A stretch of DNA of 64,000 nucleotides from Peptacetobacter sp. (lineage in GTDB: Bacteria; Bacillota; Clostridia; Peptostreptococcales; Peptostreptococcaceae), in the NCBI RefSeq assembly GCF_029264495.1, contig NZ_JARIBH010000067.1, forward strand, positions 1 through 64,000, read 5' to 3'. This document shows positions 18,353-26,400 of this stretch, piece by piece. The notes under the pieces were generated by a model. It was not told the DNA's origin and did no database searches. It saw only the letters and a list, made by a program, of their open reading frames with translations. Made by a program: the position numbers and the translations under genes. Numbering within the stretch: position 1 is the stretch's first letter; every line of letters starts with the position of its first letter.

Positions 18353-18580
18353 GAATATACCGCGTTACCACTCTTATTGATAAGTAATTAAACCTACCCT
18401 CTTAAACCCTTAAGGCGGGTTACCTAATTCCATACTGCTATTTCTGGAATTATCCTCAAAAGCTCTCTTCACTCTATATTTCATTATTAGGCTCACACCA
18501 AATCCTAACTCGCTGAAAATCCATAATAGGCTACTCTCTTTATCATCGGATTTATTTGTTTTAACTTGTTGATGTAATTT

Positions 18581-18609
18581 ATTATACTTTCATAAACATT
18601 TTTTGTCAA
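18581..18609 (-). promoter_or_regulatory. Sigma-A promoter of the T-box/ABC operon
   Basis: On the minus strand TTGACA (18604-18609) and TATAAT (18581-18586) are separated by exactly 17 bases, a perfect consensus match. Transcription would begin near 18574. Confidence 0.88.
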
Positions 18610-18611
18610 TA

Positions 18612-18626
18612 AATTTTTTGAAAATT
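18612..18626 (-). promoter_or_regulatory. CodY-box-like sequence next to the -35
   Basis: AATTTTTTGAAAATT matches the CodY consensus AATTTTCWGAAAATT at all but one position and lies three bases upstream of the -35 hexamer. In DNA this AT-rich a chance match is possible. Confidence 0.35.
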
Positions 18627-18636
18627 TTTTATTTAT

Positions 18637-20508
18637 TTACTTTTTTGACTCCATTTCATCTAAAAATCTAGATTTTTTTATTTTTTTAGAATACCTGTTT
18701 TTAGGAGAACTTATGCACAAATTATTCTTCGCTCTAGTTATTGCAACGTACATAAGTCTTCTTTCTTCCTCGATTTGCTCAAATATTTTCTCTTTATCGT
18801 CAATTTCATATGTTTTTTCATGAGGAGAAATTCCTTCACTCGCTCCTATTATATACACATTTTCAAATTCCAATCCTTTTGCACTGTGCATGGTTGTAAA
18901 TATAACTCCATTTTGTTGTGCATTTAAAGTATTTTCTTCTGACTTTTTCTTTATCATATCTATATGTTCTAAAAATTCTTTTATTGTCTTAAAATTGATT
19001 GCAGAACTCTCAAATTCATCCATTATTTCTACTATTCCAGCTGGTTTTATTTTCCTATTTTGACAATAATCTAAAATATATCTATCGTAATCTAGAGTAG
19101 ATCTTATATAAGATATTGCATTTTTAGGATTCAAACTTTTAATATAGCTCATGTCTATATCTAATTCTTCTAGTGTTCTCGTTTGTATCTTTTTTAAGTC
19201 ACAGTCTGAAATTAAACATCCTATGAAATTTTTTGATGTTTTAGCTTTTGCTATTGCCACCTTTGGAATATATCTTAAAGGTCTGTTTATTATCCTTTCC
19301 CAATCAGATATCAAATTAGGATCTAATGCTAATTTTAAATAAGATATAAGGTCACAAATTGCCCAATGACTATATATTGTAATAATAGAATCTTTAACTG
19401 TAAATGGTATTCTCATATTCATAAATACATCTATAAGTGCTCTAGATTGTATATTAGTTCTATATATTACAGCATATTCACTATACTCATCATCTTTTTC
19501 TTTTATATTTTTTTGTATTTCTTTTGCTATAAATGTTGCCTCTTCTTCAGGGTCATAAGGTTCTATATACTTTATATTTGCACCTTCTCCTATTTGGCAT
19601 TTTATATTTTTTTCAAATCTATTTACATTATTTTTTATAAGATTATTAGAAATATCTATTATTTCTTTTTTAGATCTATAATTAATATCTAAAAATATTT
19701 TTTTTGTTCCTTTAAAAAATTTTTCAAAGTCTAGTAAAAAATCTGGTCTTGCACCTCTAAAGCCATAAATACTTTGATCTTCATCACCAACAACAAATAT
19801 ATTATTTAATGGGTTTGCAATCATTCTTATTATTTCAAACTGTACTTTATTTATATCTTGAAATTCATCTATCAATATATATTTATACACATTGCGTACA
19901 AATTCAAGTCTATTTGGATATTCCTTAAGCATATAATAAGTTTTTATAAGCATATCATCAAAATCTATTTTTCTAACATTCTCTTTGTATGACTCATACA
20001 TAGAATAGATTCTATTAAAATCATCTCTTGTTAAAACTTCTGAATCAAAATCTATTGGATTTGTAAGCTCATTTTTTAAATATGAAATTTCAGTCATTAT
20101 CTGAGTAATACTATCTTCATCATCCATATTTTCTATTTTTAAATTTTTAATTATATTTTTTATAGCATATCTTTTTTCTTTATCATCAACTATACTTTTT
20201 AATTGTAAATTTTCAAAATATCTTAAAATCCTAAAAAATACAGAATGAAATGTACCACATGTTACTTTTGATAATCTAATATCATTTGATATACTATTTA
20301 ATCTGTTTTTCATTTCTATAGATGATGCTTTTGTAAAACTTATGGCAAGTATTCTAGTTGCTGGAATATTTTTTTGTAACACCATATTGGCTATTCTATA
20401 CGTTATTACTCTAGTTTTTCCAGATCCAGGACCAGCTAAAACCATACAAGGTCCTTCAATATGCTCTACAGCTTTTAACTGATTTGTATTCAAGCTATTT
20501 AAATTCAT
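18637..20508 (-). CDS. UvrD/PcrA-like superfamily 1 helicase
   Basis: This 623-residue DNA helicase has motif I AGPGSGKTRVI (~25-35), motif Ia ILAISFTKASSIEMK, motif II ILIDEFQDIN, motif III GDEDQSIYGFRGA, motif V TMHSAKGLEFENVYI and motif VI VAITRAKNNL. It is shorter than PcrA (about 720-750 residues) and ends soon after motif VI, without the usual C-terminal Tudor-like region. It is therefore called UvrD-like rather than PcrA. A role in DNA repair or clearing of DNA-bound proteins is inferred from the family. The stop lies only 28 bases from the T-box promoter -35. Confidence 0.9.
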   Translation of the reverse strand: MNLNSLNTNQLKAVEHIEGPCMVLAGPGSGKTRVITYRIANMVLQKNIPATRILAISFTKASSIEMKNRLNSISNDIRLSKVTCGTFHSVFFRILRYFENLQLKSIVDDKEKRYAIKNIIKNLKIENMDDEDSITQIMTEISYLKNELTNPIDFDSEVLTRDDFNRIYSMYESYKENVRKIDFDDMLIKTYYMLKEYPNRLEFVRNVYKYILIDEFQDINKVQFEIIRMIANPLNNIFVVGDEDQSIYGFRGARPDFLLDFEKFFKGTKKIFLDINYRSKKEIIDISNNLIKNNVNRFEKNIKCQIGEGANIKYIEPYDPEEEATFIAKEIQKNIKEKDDEYSEYAVIYRTNIQSRALIDVFMNMRIPFTVKDSIITIYSHWAICDLISYLKLALDPNLISDWERIINRPLRYIPKVAIAKAKTSKNFIGCLISDCDLKKIQTRTLEELDIDMSYIKSLNPKNAISYIRSTLDYDRYILDYCQNRKIKPAGIVEIMDEFESSAINFKTIKEFLEHIDMIKKKSEENTLNAQQNGVIFTTMHSAKGLEFENVYIIGASEGISPHEKTYEIDDKEKIFEQIEEERRLMYVAITRAKNNLCISSPKNRYSKKIKKSRFLDEMESKK

Positions 20509-20558
20509 ATATTTAAGTCCTACTTTCTAAATTCTATATTATTTTGACTAACTTATTT

Positions 20559-22163
20559 TTAAATTTGAATCTTATTATTTTCTTCATTACTATATGTAAA
20601 TGTTGATATTCGTTTTAATTCTTCTAATACATATGGAGATTTATCTTGAGATGTCATAACTGTTATGAAATCACCATGTATTAATTTTAAATCTCCTTTA
20701 GGTATAATTTCTTTTTCTCCTCTATTTACTGCAACTATCAATGATGTTTCAGGCCATTTTATTTCTTTTATTTTTTTGCCATCAGCCAAGCAGTCCATAT
20801 CTATAGACACCTCTAAAAGTGTTTTTTGTTTTGAAGCTCCCTTATATTCATTTGTTTTATTGCTTCTTTCAAGCAGTCTATTTAATAAACTTTCGTATAT
20901 TGGCTCTGATTTCAATATATCTGAAGTAAGTTGTGCTATAACTGTCACTATTGCAAGTGGTAATAAATGTACTAAAGAACTTGTCATTTCTGATATTAAT
21001 ATTATTCCTGTTATCGGTGCTTTTACAATCGCTGCAAAATGTCCTGCCATCGCAAGAACTACAAAGTTCATTATATATATACTCGGTATTCCAAGATATC
21101 TAATAGATACAATGCCAACTATATTTCCTACAAGTGCTCCCAATACTAATAATGGGAAAAATATTCCTCCTGGAACACCTGAACCAAAACATATAAATGT
21201 AAGTAAAAATTTTATTATCAAAAATACTACAAGTGTAATAAGTATGAAATCACGATTTTGTAATTCCATTATAAGTTCATGTCCTCCACCTATAAGTATT
21301 GGAGATATCATACCAACTATACCTGTTAAAATAAATGGTATCATTATTTTTACATTTTTATCAATTTTACTTTCTTTAAACATTTTTTGAGTTTTTAATA
21401 TACCACTATTAAATATTACCCCACTTATACCAACTGCTATCCCTAAAATTATAAGAACCCAATAATATTTTATTGGCATTACATTTAACTGTTGAAATTT
21501 TAAAGATGGTATTATTCCAAAAAATTGTTTTGCAATACAATCAGCAGTAAGGGATGCAATCATAGCTGACAATAAAATCATCGGTGAAAAATTCTTATGA
21601 GCTTCTTCAAGAGCAAACATTACTCCAGACATAGGTGCATTAAATGCAGCAGATAATCCAGCACTTGCTCCACATGTAGTTAAATAAACTTCTTCATAGT
21701 CTGGTTTTTTTGTTCTTTTTGATATTTTTTCTCCTATACATCCTCCCATTTGAACCGATGGTCCTTCTCTACCTACAGACAATCCTGCACCTAAACAAAG
21801 TATTCCACCTACAAATTTATAAAATAAAACTCTCCCCCGATTTATACTCAATTTTCTAGATAATATTCCTTCTAACTGAGGAATACCACTTCCCGATATC
21901 ATAGGTTCTTTCTTAACAAATTCAGATATAATAAATGCAATTGATGCTAATAAAATAAATACAGCTGGAATCATTATTATATTTTGAGATGCTACAGCAT
22001 AAAGTCTATTAAATATACCTGCTAGTTTCAATGCAAGTATTCTATATACTACTATAAAAATCCCTGTTACAGCACCAACTATTAATGAATCTACTATTAG
22101 TCTGTACTTTATATCTCTTGTTCTTTTAAAAATTTCAGATATTTTTAATCTTTTTCCTTCCAT
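20559..22163 (-). CDS. ClC-family chloride channel/antiporter with TrkA-C domain
   Basis: This 534-residue membrane protein has the ClC selectivity-filter motifs GSGIPQ, GREGPSVQMG (gating Glu) and GSGVPGGIFFP, with about ten to twelve membrane helices. Residues ~455-525 form a TrkA-C (RCK-C) domain instead of CBS domains. That layout is common in bacterial ClC antiporters and suggests control by a small ligand. The gating Glu is present, consistent with either an H+/Cl- exchanger or a fluoride-type exporter; the GREGP motif favours the chloride type. Confidence 0.92.
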   Translation of the reverse strand: MEGKRLKISEIFKRTRDIKYRLIVDSLIVGAVTGIFIVVYRILALKLAGIFNRLYAVASQNIIMIPAVFILLASIAFIISEFVKKEPMISGSGIPQLEGILSRKLSINRGRVLFYKFVGGILCLGAGLSVGREGPSVQMGGCIGEKISKRTKKPDYEEVYLTTCGASAGLSAAFNAPMSGVMFALEEAHKNFSPMILLSAMIASLTADCIAKQFFGIIPSLKFQQLNVMPIKYYWVLIILGIAVGISGVIFNSGILKTQKMFKESKIDKNVKIMIPFILTGIVGMISPILIGGGHELIMELQNRDFILITLVVFLIIKFLLTFICFGSGVPGGIFFPLLVLGALVGNIVGIVSIRYLGIPSIYIMNFVVLAMAGHFAAIVKAPITGIILISEMTSSLVHLLPLAIVTVIAQLTSDILKSEPIYESLLNRLLERSNKTNEYKGASKQKTLLEVSIDMDCLADGKKIKEIKWPETSLIVAVNRGEKEIIPKGDLKLIHGDFITVMTSQDKSPYVLEELKRISTFTYSNEENNKIQI

Positions 22164-22241
22164 TAGGTCACTTCCTTATTAAATTTTTATATTATACACT
22201 ATATAAGTATAACATAAGTTTTATATTTTTTATTTTTGCAT

Positions 22242-22266
22242 AAAAAAAAGACCTAAATAGGTCTTT
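22242..22266 (-). terminator. Terminator of tRNA-Ser
   Basis: AAAGACCTA and TAGGTCTTT form a tight hairpin just after the tRNA on the minus strand, followed by a run of eight T. Confidence 0.85.
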
Positions 22267-22269
22267 AAC

Positions 22270-22363
22270 TGGCGGAGAAGGAGGGATTCGAACCCTCGCA
22301 CCGGTGTTACCCAGCCTAAACCCTTAGCAGGGGCTCCTCTTATAGCCTCTTGAGTACTTCTCC
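22270..22363 (-). tRNA. tRNA-Ser (anticodon GCU)
   Basis: Read on the minus strand, GGAGAAG pairs with CTTCTCC at the acceptor stem. The anticodon loop is CTGCTAA with anticodon GCU, the variable arm is long as in class II tRNAs, and the T arm is GAGGGTTCGAATCCCTC. The CCA end is encoded (TGG at 22270-22272). The length of 94 bases fits tRNA-Ser reading AGC/AGU. Confidence 0.96.
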
Positions 22364-22500
22364 ATACTATATTAATATAATACATTATCGTATATAATAA
22401 GTCAAGTAAATACTCTTTTATAGTTTTATATTTTAGAAAAAAAATAATTTTAATTATAAAAAGTAACAATATATTAATATAATATTTAAAAATATTCTTT

Positions 22501-23283
22501 TTAGAAATATTTTCTATAATCATAAATAGTTGATGAATCGTGAGAATCTGAACCTAAAACCATTTTTATCTTATTCTTCTCAACTAATTCTTTTAAATAT
22601 CCTGATATATATATTTCTCCACAATTAGCCTTTCTAAGTCCTGAAACATTATAATCTAATTCAAAGCCATTTTCCTTTATATTTTTAACCAAAACTTTTA
22701 ATATTTTTTGTTCTTTATAATCATATGTAAAAATTTTACAATATTTTCTTATTAAATTTAAATGTCCTATTCTTTTAGGTTTGTATTCTCCTAAATCAGA
22801 AAATATCATATCATTTATTGTTTCATAGTATTTTTTATATAGGTTATCTATACCATTAAAATACTCAATTAGCTTTTCAAACTCTTCTATACTATAATCT
22901 ATACATGAATATCCATAACTTGTTTTTAACATATGTATTGATATTATTGAATCATCTAAGAATTTTCCATATTTATTTAAATTTTCTTTTATTTCTTTTT
23001 CAAATCCCTCTATATAATCTACTTCTGCACCTATATTTATCTTTATTTTATTTTTATATTTTTCTTTTATATTTTTCGCTTCATTTAAATATTTTTCAAA
23101 TTCTTTTTCTGTTGGTGCACTATCTTTTTTAGGTGAAGGGTCAATGAAATTTTTAGGTAATGGAAAATGCTCCGTAAAACTTATTTCTGTATATCCATTA
23201 TTTATAGCATTTTTTATATATTTTTCAAAAGGATCTTTTGTCCCATGTGGGCAATAATGTGTATGTATATGTCCGTCTTTCAT
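22501..23283 (-). CDS. hisK: Histidinol-phosphatase, PHP family
   Basis: This 260-residue PHP-fold metallophosphatase has the metal-binding motif DGHIHTHYCPHG at the N-terminus, SFTEHFPL, IGAEVDYIEG, SIHML and the closing GSDSHDSS. These match the HisJ/HisK enzymes that remove phosphate from L-histidinol phosphate in histidine synthesis. No other his genes are in the window, so the true substrate rests on family resemblance. The ATG follows AAGGGAG. A decayed gene lies 20 bases upstream. Confidence 0.85.
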   Translation of the reverse strand: MKDGHIHTHYCPHGTKDPFEKYIKNAINNGYTEISFTEHFPLPKNFIDPSPKKDSAPTEKEFEKYLNEAKNIKEKYKNKIKINIGAEVDYIEGFEKEIKENLNKYGKFLDDSIISIHMLKTSYGYSCIDYSIEEFEKLIEYFNGIDNLYKKYYETINDMIFSDLGEYKPKRIGHLNLIRKYCKIFTYDYKEQKILKVLVKNIKENGFELDYNVSGLRKANCGEIYISGYLKELVEKNKIKMVLGSDSHDSSTIYDYRKYF

Positions 23284-23303
23284 ATTTTCTCCCTTCTTAT
23301 TGA

Positions 23304-23661
23304 TTAATTGATATAGGAATCTATATATTCTTTAATATCACAAGCTAAAATTAAATTCTTAGAAGAAACTAATACAGGTTTTCCATATCTATTAGAAAGC
23401 TCAATTAATAGTTTATGGTCTACTAGATTTTTATAAGCTTTTTTAGTCTACTAACAGGTAGATTTAAAGTTTTAGAAAGTGAAGAAAACTTAATTTCAAC
23501 ATTTGTACTGTTACAATCAATAACTAAGTCTATAATACTATCTGCTAGAGATATTTCTAAAAAATCAGGAACTAGACTAAATAAATATTTTTTAGCTATT
23601 TGAATATCAGTTATCCTATTTTTTTGCTTTTAAATTCATTTAAATAAATAACATTGGCCAT
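23304..23661 (-). pseudogene. Frameshifted small gene of unknown function
   Basis: An ATG at 23661 behind AAAGGTAG opens MANVIYLNEFKSKKIG and then stops at TAA. The reading continues in another frame (DIQIAKKYLFSLVPDFLEIS... to NLPVSRLKK) and again in a third (KAYKNLVDHKLLIELSNRYG... to SYIN), ending at 23304. Joined, the three pieces make a plausible protein of ~117 residues, so this looks like one gene with two frameshifts. I do not recognise the family; the middle part resembles a winged-helix segment only vaguely. Confidence 0.6.
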
Positions 23662-23748
23662 AAAAAATCACTACCTTTGTAATTTTAAGTATATATGTGC
23701 TTTTTTATAGTGTCAATCTTTGAAATTTTAAAATATGCAAATTGGGTA

Positions 23749-24030
23749 CTAACTAATACCTTCTAAAATCAATTTTAAAGACACTTTTAAAAAGTTTACG
23801 ATTTTATCACAAGCTTCTTCTTCGTGTAGAACAAGATCTATTTTATTAGCTTTCATAGCTCCTGTTGTTACAGTATATTCTTTGTGTTTGATTTTTACTT
23901 CTAACTCATCTACTACCTTTAAATCTTTGATTACTAACATACCAACTTCTAAAAGTTAATTTTTATCCTTGTTAAGTACTGTTGTTTCTGTGTCTATTAA
24001 CACAAATATTCTGTATTTTAAAAGCCTTTT
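23749..24030 (-). pseudogene. Decayed small gene with in-frame stop
   Basis: An open frame of 63 codons (ATG at 23940) has no good ribosome site. Upstream in the same frame the sequence reads VLIDTETTVLNKDKN (GTG at 24003), then a TAA at 23956-23958, then LLEVG and the ATG. A GGAGG site lies further upstream at 24035-24039 in the wrong frame. This suggests an originally ~90-residue gene that lost its start and gained a stop. No family is recognised. It could instead be a real short gene starting at 23940. Confidence 0.5.
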
Positions 24031-24138
24031 TTATCCTCCCTTTTATAATATAAAGTTTTAAATTTAAATATAAAGTCTAGTATAAAATTATTTCTATTAT
24101 TAATAATATTTAAAATCTAAGTTTTAATTTTGTATATA

Positions 24139-24170
24139 AAAAACCTGTATAAATTTATACAGGCTTTTTT
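24139..24170 (-). terminator. Terminator of folD
   Basis: CCTGTATAAATTTATACAGG forms a perfect hairpin (24144-24163). On the minus strand a T run follows. Confidence 0.8.
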
Positions 24171-25029
24171 AATCTATTCTATTTTGTTTTTTACAAGCTC
24201 TTATTACGTGTTCTGCAAGTACAGATGTTGTTACAGATCCTACTCCACCAGGAACTGGTGTAACCATTTTTGCTTTTCCTCTAACAGAATTTGTGTCAAC
24301 ATCTCCGCAAAGATTTCCATCTTTATCTAGATTTATCCCTACATCAATAACTATAGCATCTTCTTTTATATATGATTTATCTATTATTTTAGCTTTTCCT
24401 ATTGCTGATATTAAAACGTCTGCTTTTTTTGCTTCTTTTACTAAATCATCCGTTTTAGAATGGCATATTGTAACAGTGGAATGTTCTTCCATCAGCATCA
24501 TAGCTACTGGTCTTCCCACAATTAATGACCTTCCAAGTACTACTGTATTTTTGCCAACTAAATCTACATCATAATACTCTAATATCTTCATTACCGCTTC
24601 TGGAGTACAAGGAGCATATCCTTCTTTATCACCTTCAAATAATTTAGATGTATTCATAGGATTAAAACAATCTACATCCTTTTCAGGATCTATTATATTT
24701 TTTATTATATTCTCATCAATATTTTCTGGTAATGGTCTTAAACAAAGAATAGCATTAATGTTTTTATCTTTATTTAATTTTTCTATTGTTTCTATATATT
24801 TTTCTTCTGATACATCTTCATCTAAGACTATTCTTTCAGTATCTATCCCTATTTTACTACATCTAGATACTGCACCTCTTTCATAAGATATATCATCTGG
24901 TTTTTCCCCAACTCTCACTATTGATAGCTTTGGTATTATATTTTTTTCTTTTAATTCTTCTACTTCTTTAATTAATTTATCTGTTATTTTATCTGCAACT
25001 GGTTTACCTTTTATTATATCTGTATTCAT
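24169..25029 (-). CDS. folD: FolD-type methylene-tetrahydrofolate dehydrogenase, cyclohydrolase residues replaced
   Basis: This 286-residue protein has the FolD fold: GRSLIVGRPVAMML binds the nucleotide, and the closing motif is TPVPGGVGSVT. Bifunctional FolD uses a Lys in YxxxK and a Gln in QLPLP for the cyclohydrolase step. Here the first reads Y49-E-R-G-A53, Ala for Lys, and the second reads CLRPLP, Leu97 for Gln; the Asp of KDVDCFNP is kept. From known studies of bifunctional enzymes this predicts a dehydrogenase without cyclohydrolase activity. The fchA gene ends one base before this start and would supply that step. Confidence 0.92.
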   Translation of the reverse strand: MNTDIIKGKPVADKITDKLIKEVEELKEKNIIPKLSIVRVGEKPDDISYERGAVSRCSKIGIDTERIVLDEDVSEEKYIETIEKLNKDKNINAILCLRPLPENIDENIIKNIIDPEKDVDCFNPMNTSKLFEGDKEGYAPCTPEAVMKILEYYDVDLVGKNTVVLGRSLIVGRPVAMMLMEEHSTVTICHSKTDDLVKEAKKADVLISAIGKAKIIDKSYIKEDAIVIDVGINLDKDGNLCGDVDTNSVRGKAKMVTPVPGGVGSVTTSVLAEHVIRACKKQNRID

Positions 25030-25030
25030 A

Positions 25031-25663
25031 TTATTCCTCCATGATTTCTAATACTCTATCAAATACTTGATCACATATATATATACCCTCTTCAACTATA
25101 GAATTTACTTCTTTAGAAATTTTATCTGCATATTCTCTATCTTTCATGGATTTAGTATTTATCTTTACATTTAATTTTGATCCAAGTAAACATGCTCTCA
25201 AACATTGTATACCAACACCAATATCGCTTATAACTAATCTAGATGATTTATCAACTATTTTTTCATGAATTTTTATAGCCTTAAAACAAGTTTTTGCTGA
25301 TTTATATGGTATTTCACATGCTTGCTTTAATACTATTTCCATTTTTTGTGATTTATAAGCTCTTTGTTCTTCTGTTTCTGTAGGTAGCTTATATGCTCTA
25401 GAAAGTGGCATAAAATATTCTGCATCTTTATCAACCATAGATAATAATTCTTTTTCTATTTTTTTTGCCTCTATTAAAACTTCTTTAATTTCTTCCTCAA
25501 ATTCTTTATATTTTTTCTTTCCAACTGTAAGATTTGCTACCATATTGCCAAGTGCAACACCTATTGCTCCAACAAAAGCAGCTCCTCCTCCCCCTCCAGG
25601 AACAGGTTCTTTAGAAGAAAGAACTTCTATAAATTCTACACAGCTTTTATCTACTATCTTCAT
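25031..25663 (-). CDS. fchA: Methenyltetrahydrofolate cyclohydrolase
   Basis: This 210-residue protein belongs to the FTCD_C/FchA family. The N-terminal FIEVLSSKEPVPGGGGGAAF matches the conserved glycine-rich loop, and the helices that follow fit the all-alpha cyclodeaminase/cyclohydrolase fold. It converts 5,10-methenyl- to 10-formyl-tetrahydrofolate. It is translationally coupled to folD, with one base between stop and start. Stand-alone cyclohydrolases of this kind occur in purine- or amino-acid-fermenting and acetogenic Clostridia. No ammonia-lyase domain is attached, so cyclodeaminase activity is the less likely alternative. Confidence 0.9.
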   Translation of the reverse strand: MKIVDKSCVEFIEVLSSKEPVPGGGGGAAFVGAIGVALGNMVANLTVGKKKYKEFEEEIKEVLIEAKKIEKELLSMVDKDAEYFMPLSRAYKLPTETEEQRAYKSQKMEIVLKQACEIPYKSAKTCFKAIKIHEKIVDKSSRLVISDIGVGIQCLRACLLGSKLNVKINTKSMKDREYADKISKEVNSIVEEGIYICDQVFDRVLEIMEE

Positions 25664-25814
25664 TTATCAGCACCTTTTCTCTTATTTAAATTTTCTTATA
25701 TTTTATTATATCAATTTCAAATAAATAATAATAGATTTTTACATCAAATCTTAAATATTTATATAAATCGAAATTTATATAAATCTCATAGAATCATTTC
25801 ATTATTAAAATAAA

Positions 25815-25859
25815 AATATGGGCTAAAGACTAATTAAATCTTAGTCGATAGCCCATATT
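25815..25859 (-). terminator. Terminator after the YcxB-like pair
   Basis: AATATGGGCTA (25815-25825) and TAGCCCATATT (25849-25859) form the outer stem, and GACTAA/TTAGTC forms the inner one. A T-rich stretch follows on the minus strand, so fchA-folD probably has its own promoter. Confidence 0.75.
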
Positions 25860-25868
25860 CTATTCAGT

Positions 25869-26387
25869 TTATTTCATTCCTCTTGCTTTATATATTATAT
25901 CTTCTACTATATCGTAATTTCCATATGTAAACCCATCTTTTTTGAATGTTACAGCATAGTCTTTATTAAAAACTAATACAACTACATTTTCGCCTCGTCC
26001 CATTCTTTGAATTTTTCTATATTTTAATTCTGATTTAAGACCATTTTGATTGTTTATAACAAGATGATCTTTATAAAAATCTATCTTTAATTTTATTTTA
26101 TCAGTTCCATTTTCTTCTACTACTTTCTTATAACTTTTAGAACCCAATACATTATATGATATAAACAGTTCCCAAATAAGCATAACAAATCCAAATATGG
26201 CAAATGCTATTCCATATGCTATACTTGCAGTTACAGCACCATATCCTCCAACTACAACTAAAATTATACTAAGAAGTATACTTACTGTTTTTATTTTTCT
26301 ATTTGTAGATAGTTTTACAGATTCTACATAATCTTCTTTTGTTATATAACTTGTATTTCTAGCTTTTATAACTTCTGACTTAGCCAC
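25869..26387 (-). CDS. YcxB-like membrane protein, second copy
   Basis: This 172-residue protein has an N-terminal cytoplasmic stretch, two membrane helices (~33-80) and a C-terminal domain whose KLKIDFYKDHLVINNQNG, LKYRKIQRM and VTFKKDGFTYG fit the YcxB-like family. Function is unknown. It starts with GTG behind GGAGG. It lies 13 bases after a paralogue of the same layout. The two sit between fhs and fchA but behind a terminator, so they are probably not part of the one-carbon operon. Confidence 0.7.
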   Translation of the reverse strand: MAKSEVIKARNTSYITKEDYVESVKLSTNRKIKTVSILLSIILVVVGGYGAVTASIAYGIAFAIFGFVMLIWELFISYNVLGSKSYKKVVEENGTDKIKLKIDFYKDHLVINNQNGLKSELKYRKIQRMGRGENVVVLVFNKDYAVTFKKDGFTYGNYDIVEDIIYKARGMK

Positions 26388-26400
26388 TTTTATTCCTCCA

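Larger units (their letters stand above)
18213..18574 (-). promoter_or_regulatory. Tandem T-box leader of the amino-acid ABC operon
   Basis: On the minus strand a Stem I is visible with the loop-E pair AGTA (18532-18535) and GAA (18480-18482) and the GGTGTGAGCC-type distal arm. A T-box sequence AGAGTGGTAACGCGG (18359-18373) and terminator (18321-18352) follow. About 100 bases on, a second T-box sequence, the same 15 bases (18257-18271), and a second terminator (18213-18248) follow, with no second Stem I. Uncharged tRNA should favour antitermination. The specifier is AUA (18475-18477, Ile) by the usual GAA+2 spacing or UAU (18476-18478, Tyr) if shifted by one; I cannot decide. TGGT predicts a tRNA ending ACCA. 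Confidence 0.9.

Noticed and set aside
18213-18400. Repeated ~35-base units that might be a CRISPR or other repeat array
   Set aside because: There are only two copies, and they match T-box antiterminator sequences with terminators, ahead of an amino-acid transporter.
22230-22523. Minus-strand open frame of 97 codons
   Set aside because: It runs straight through tRNA-Ser and its terminator and has no ribosome site.
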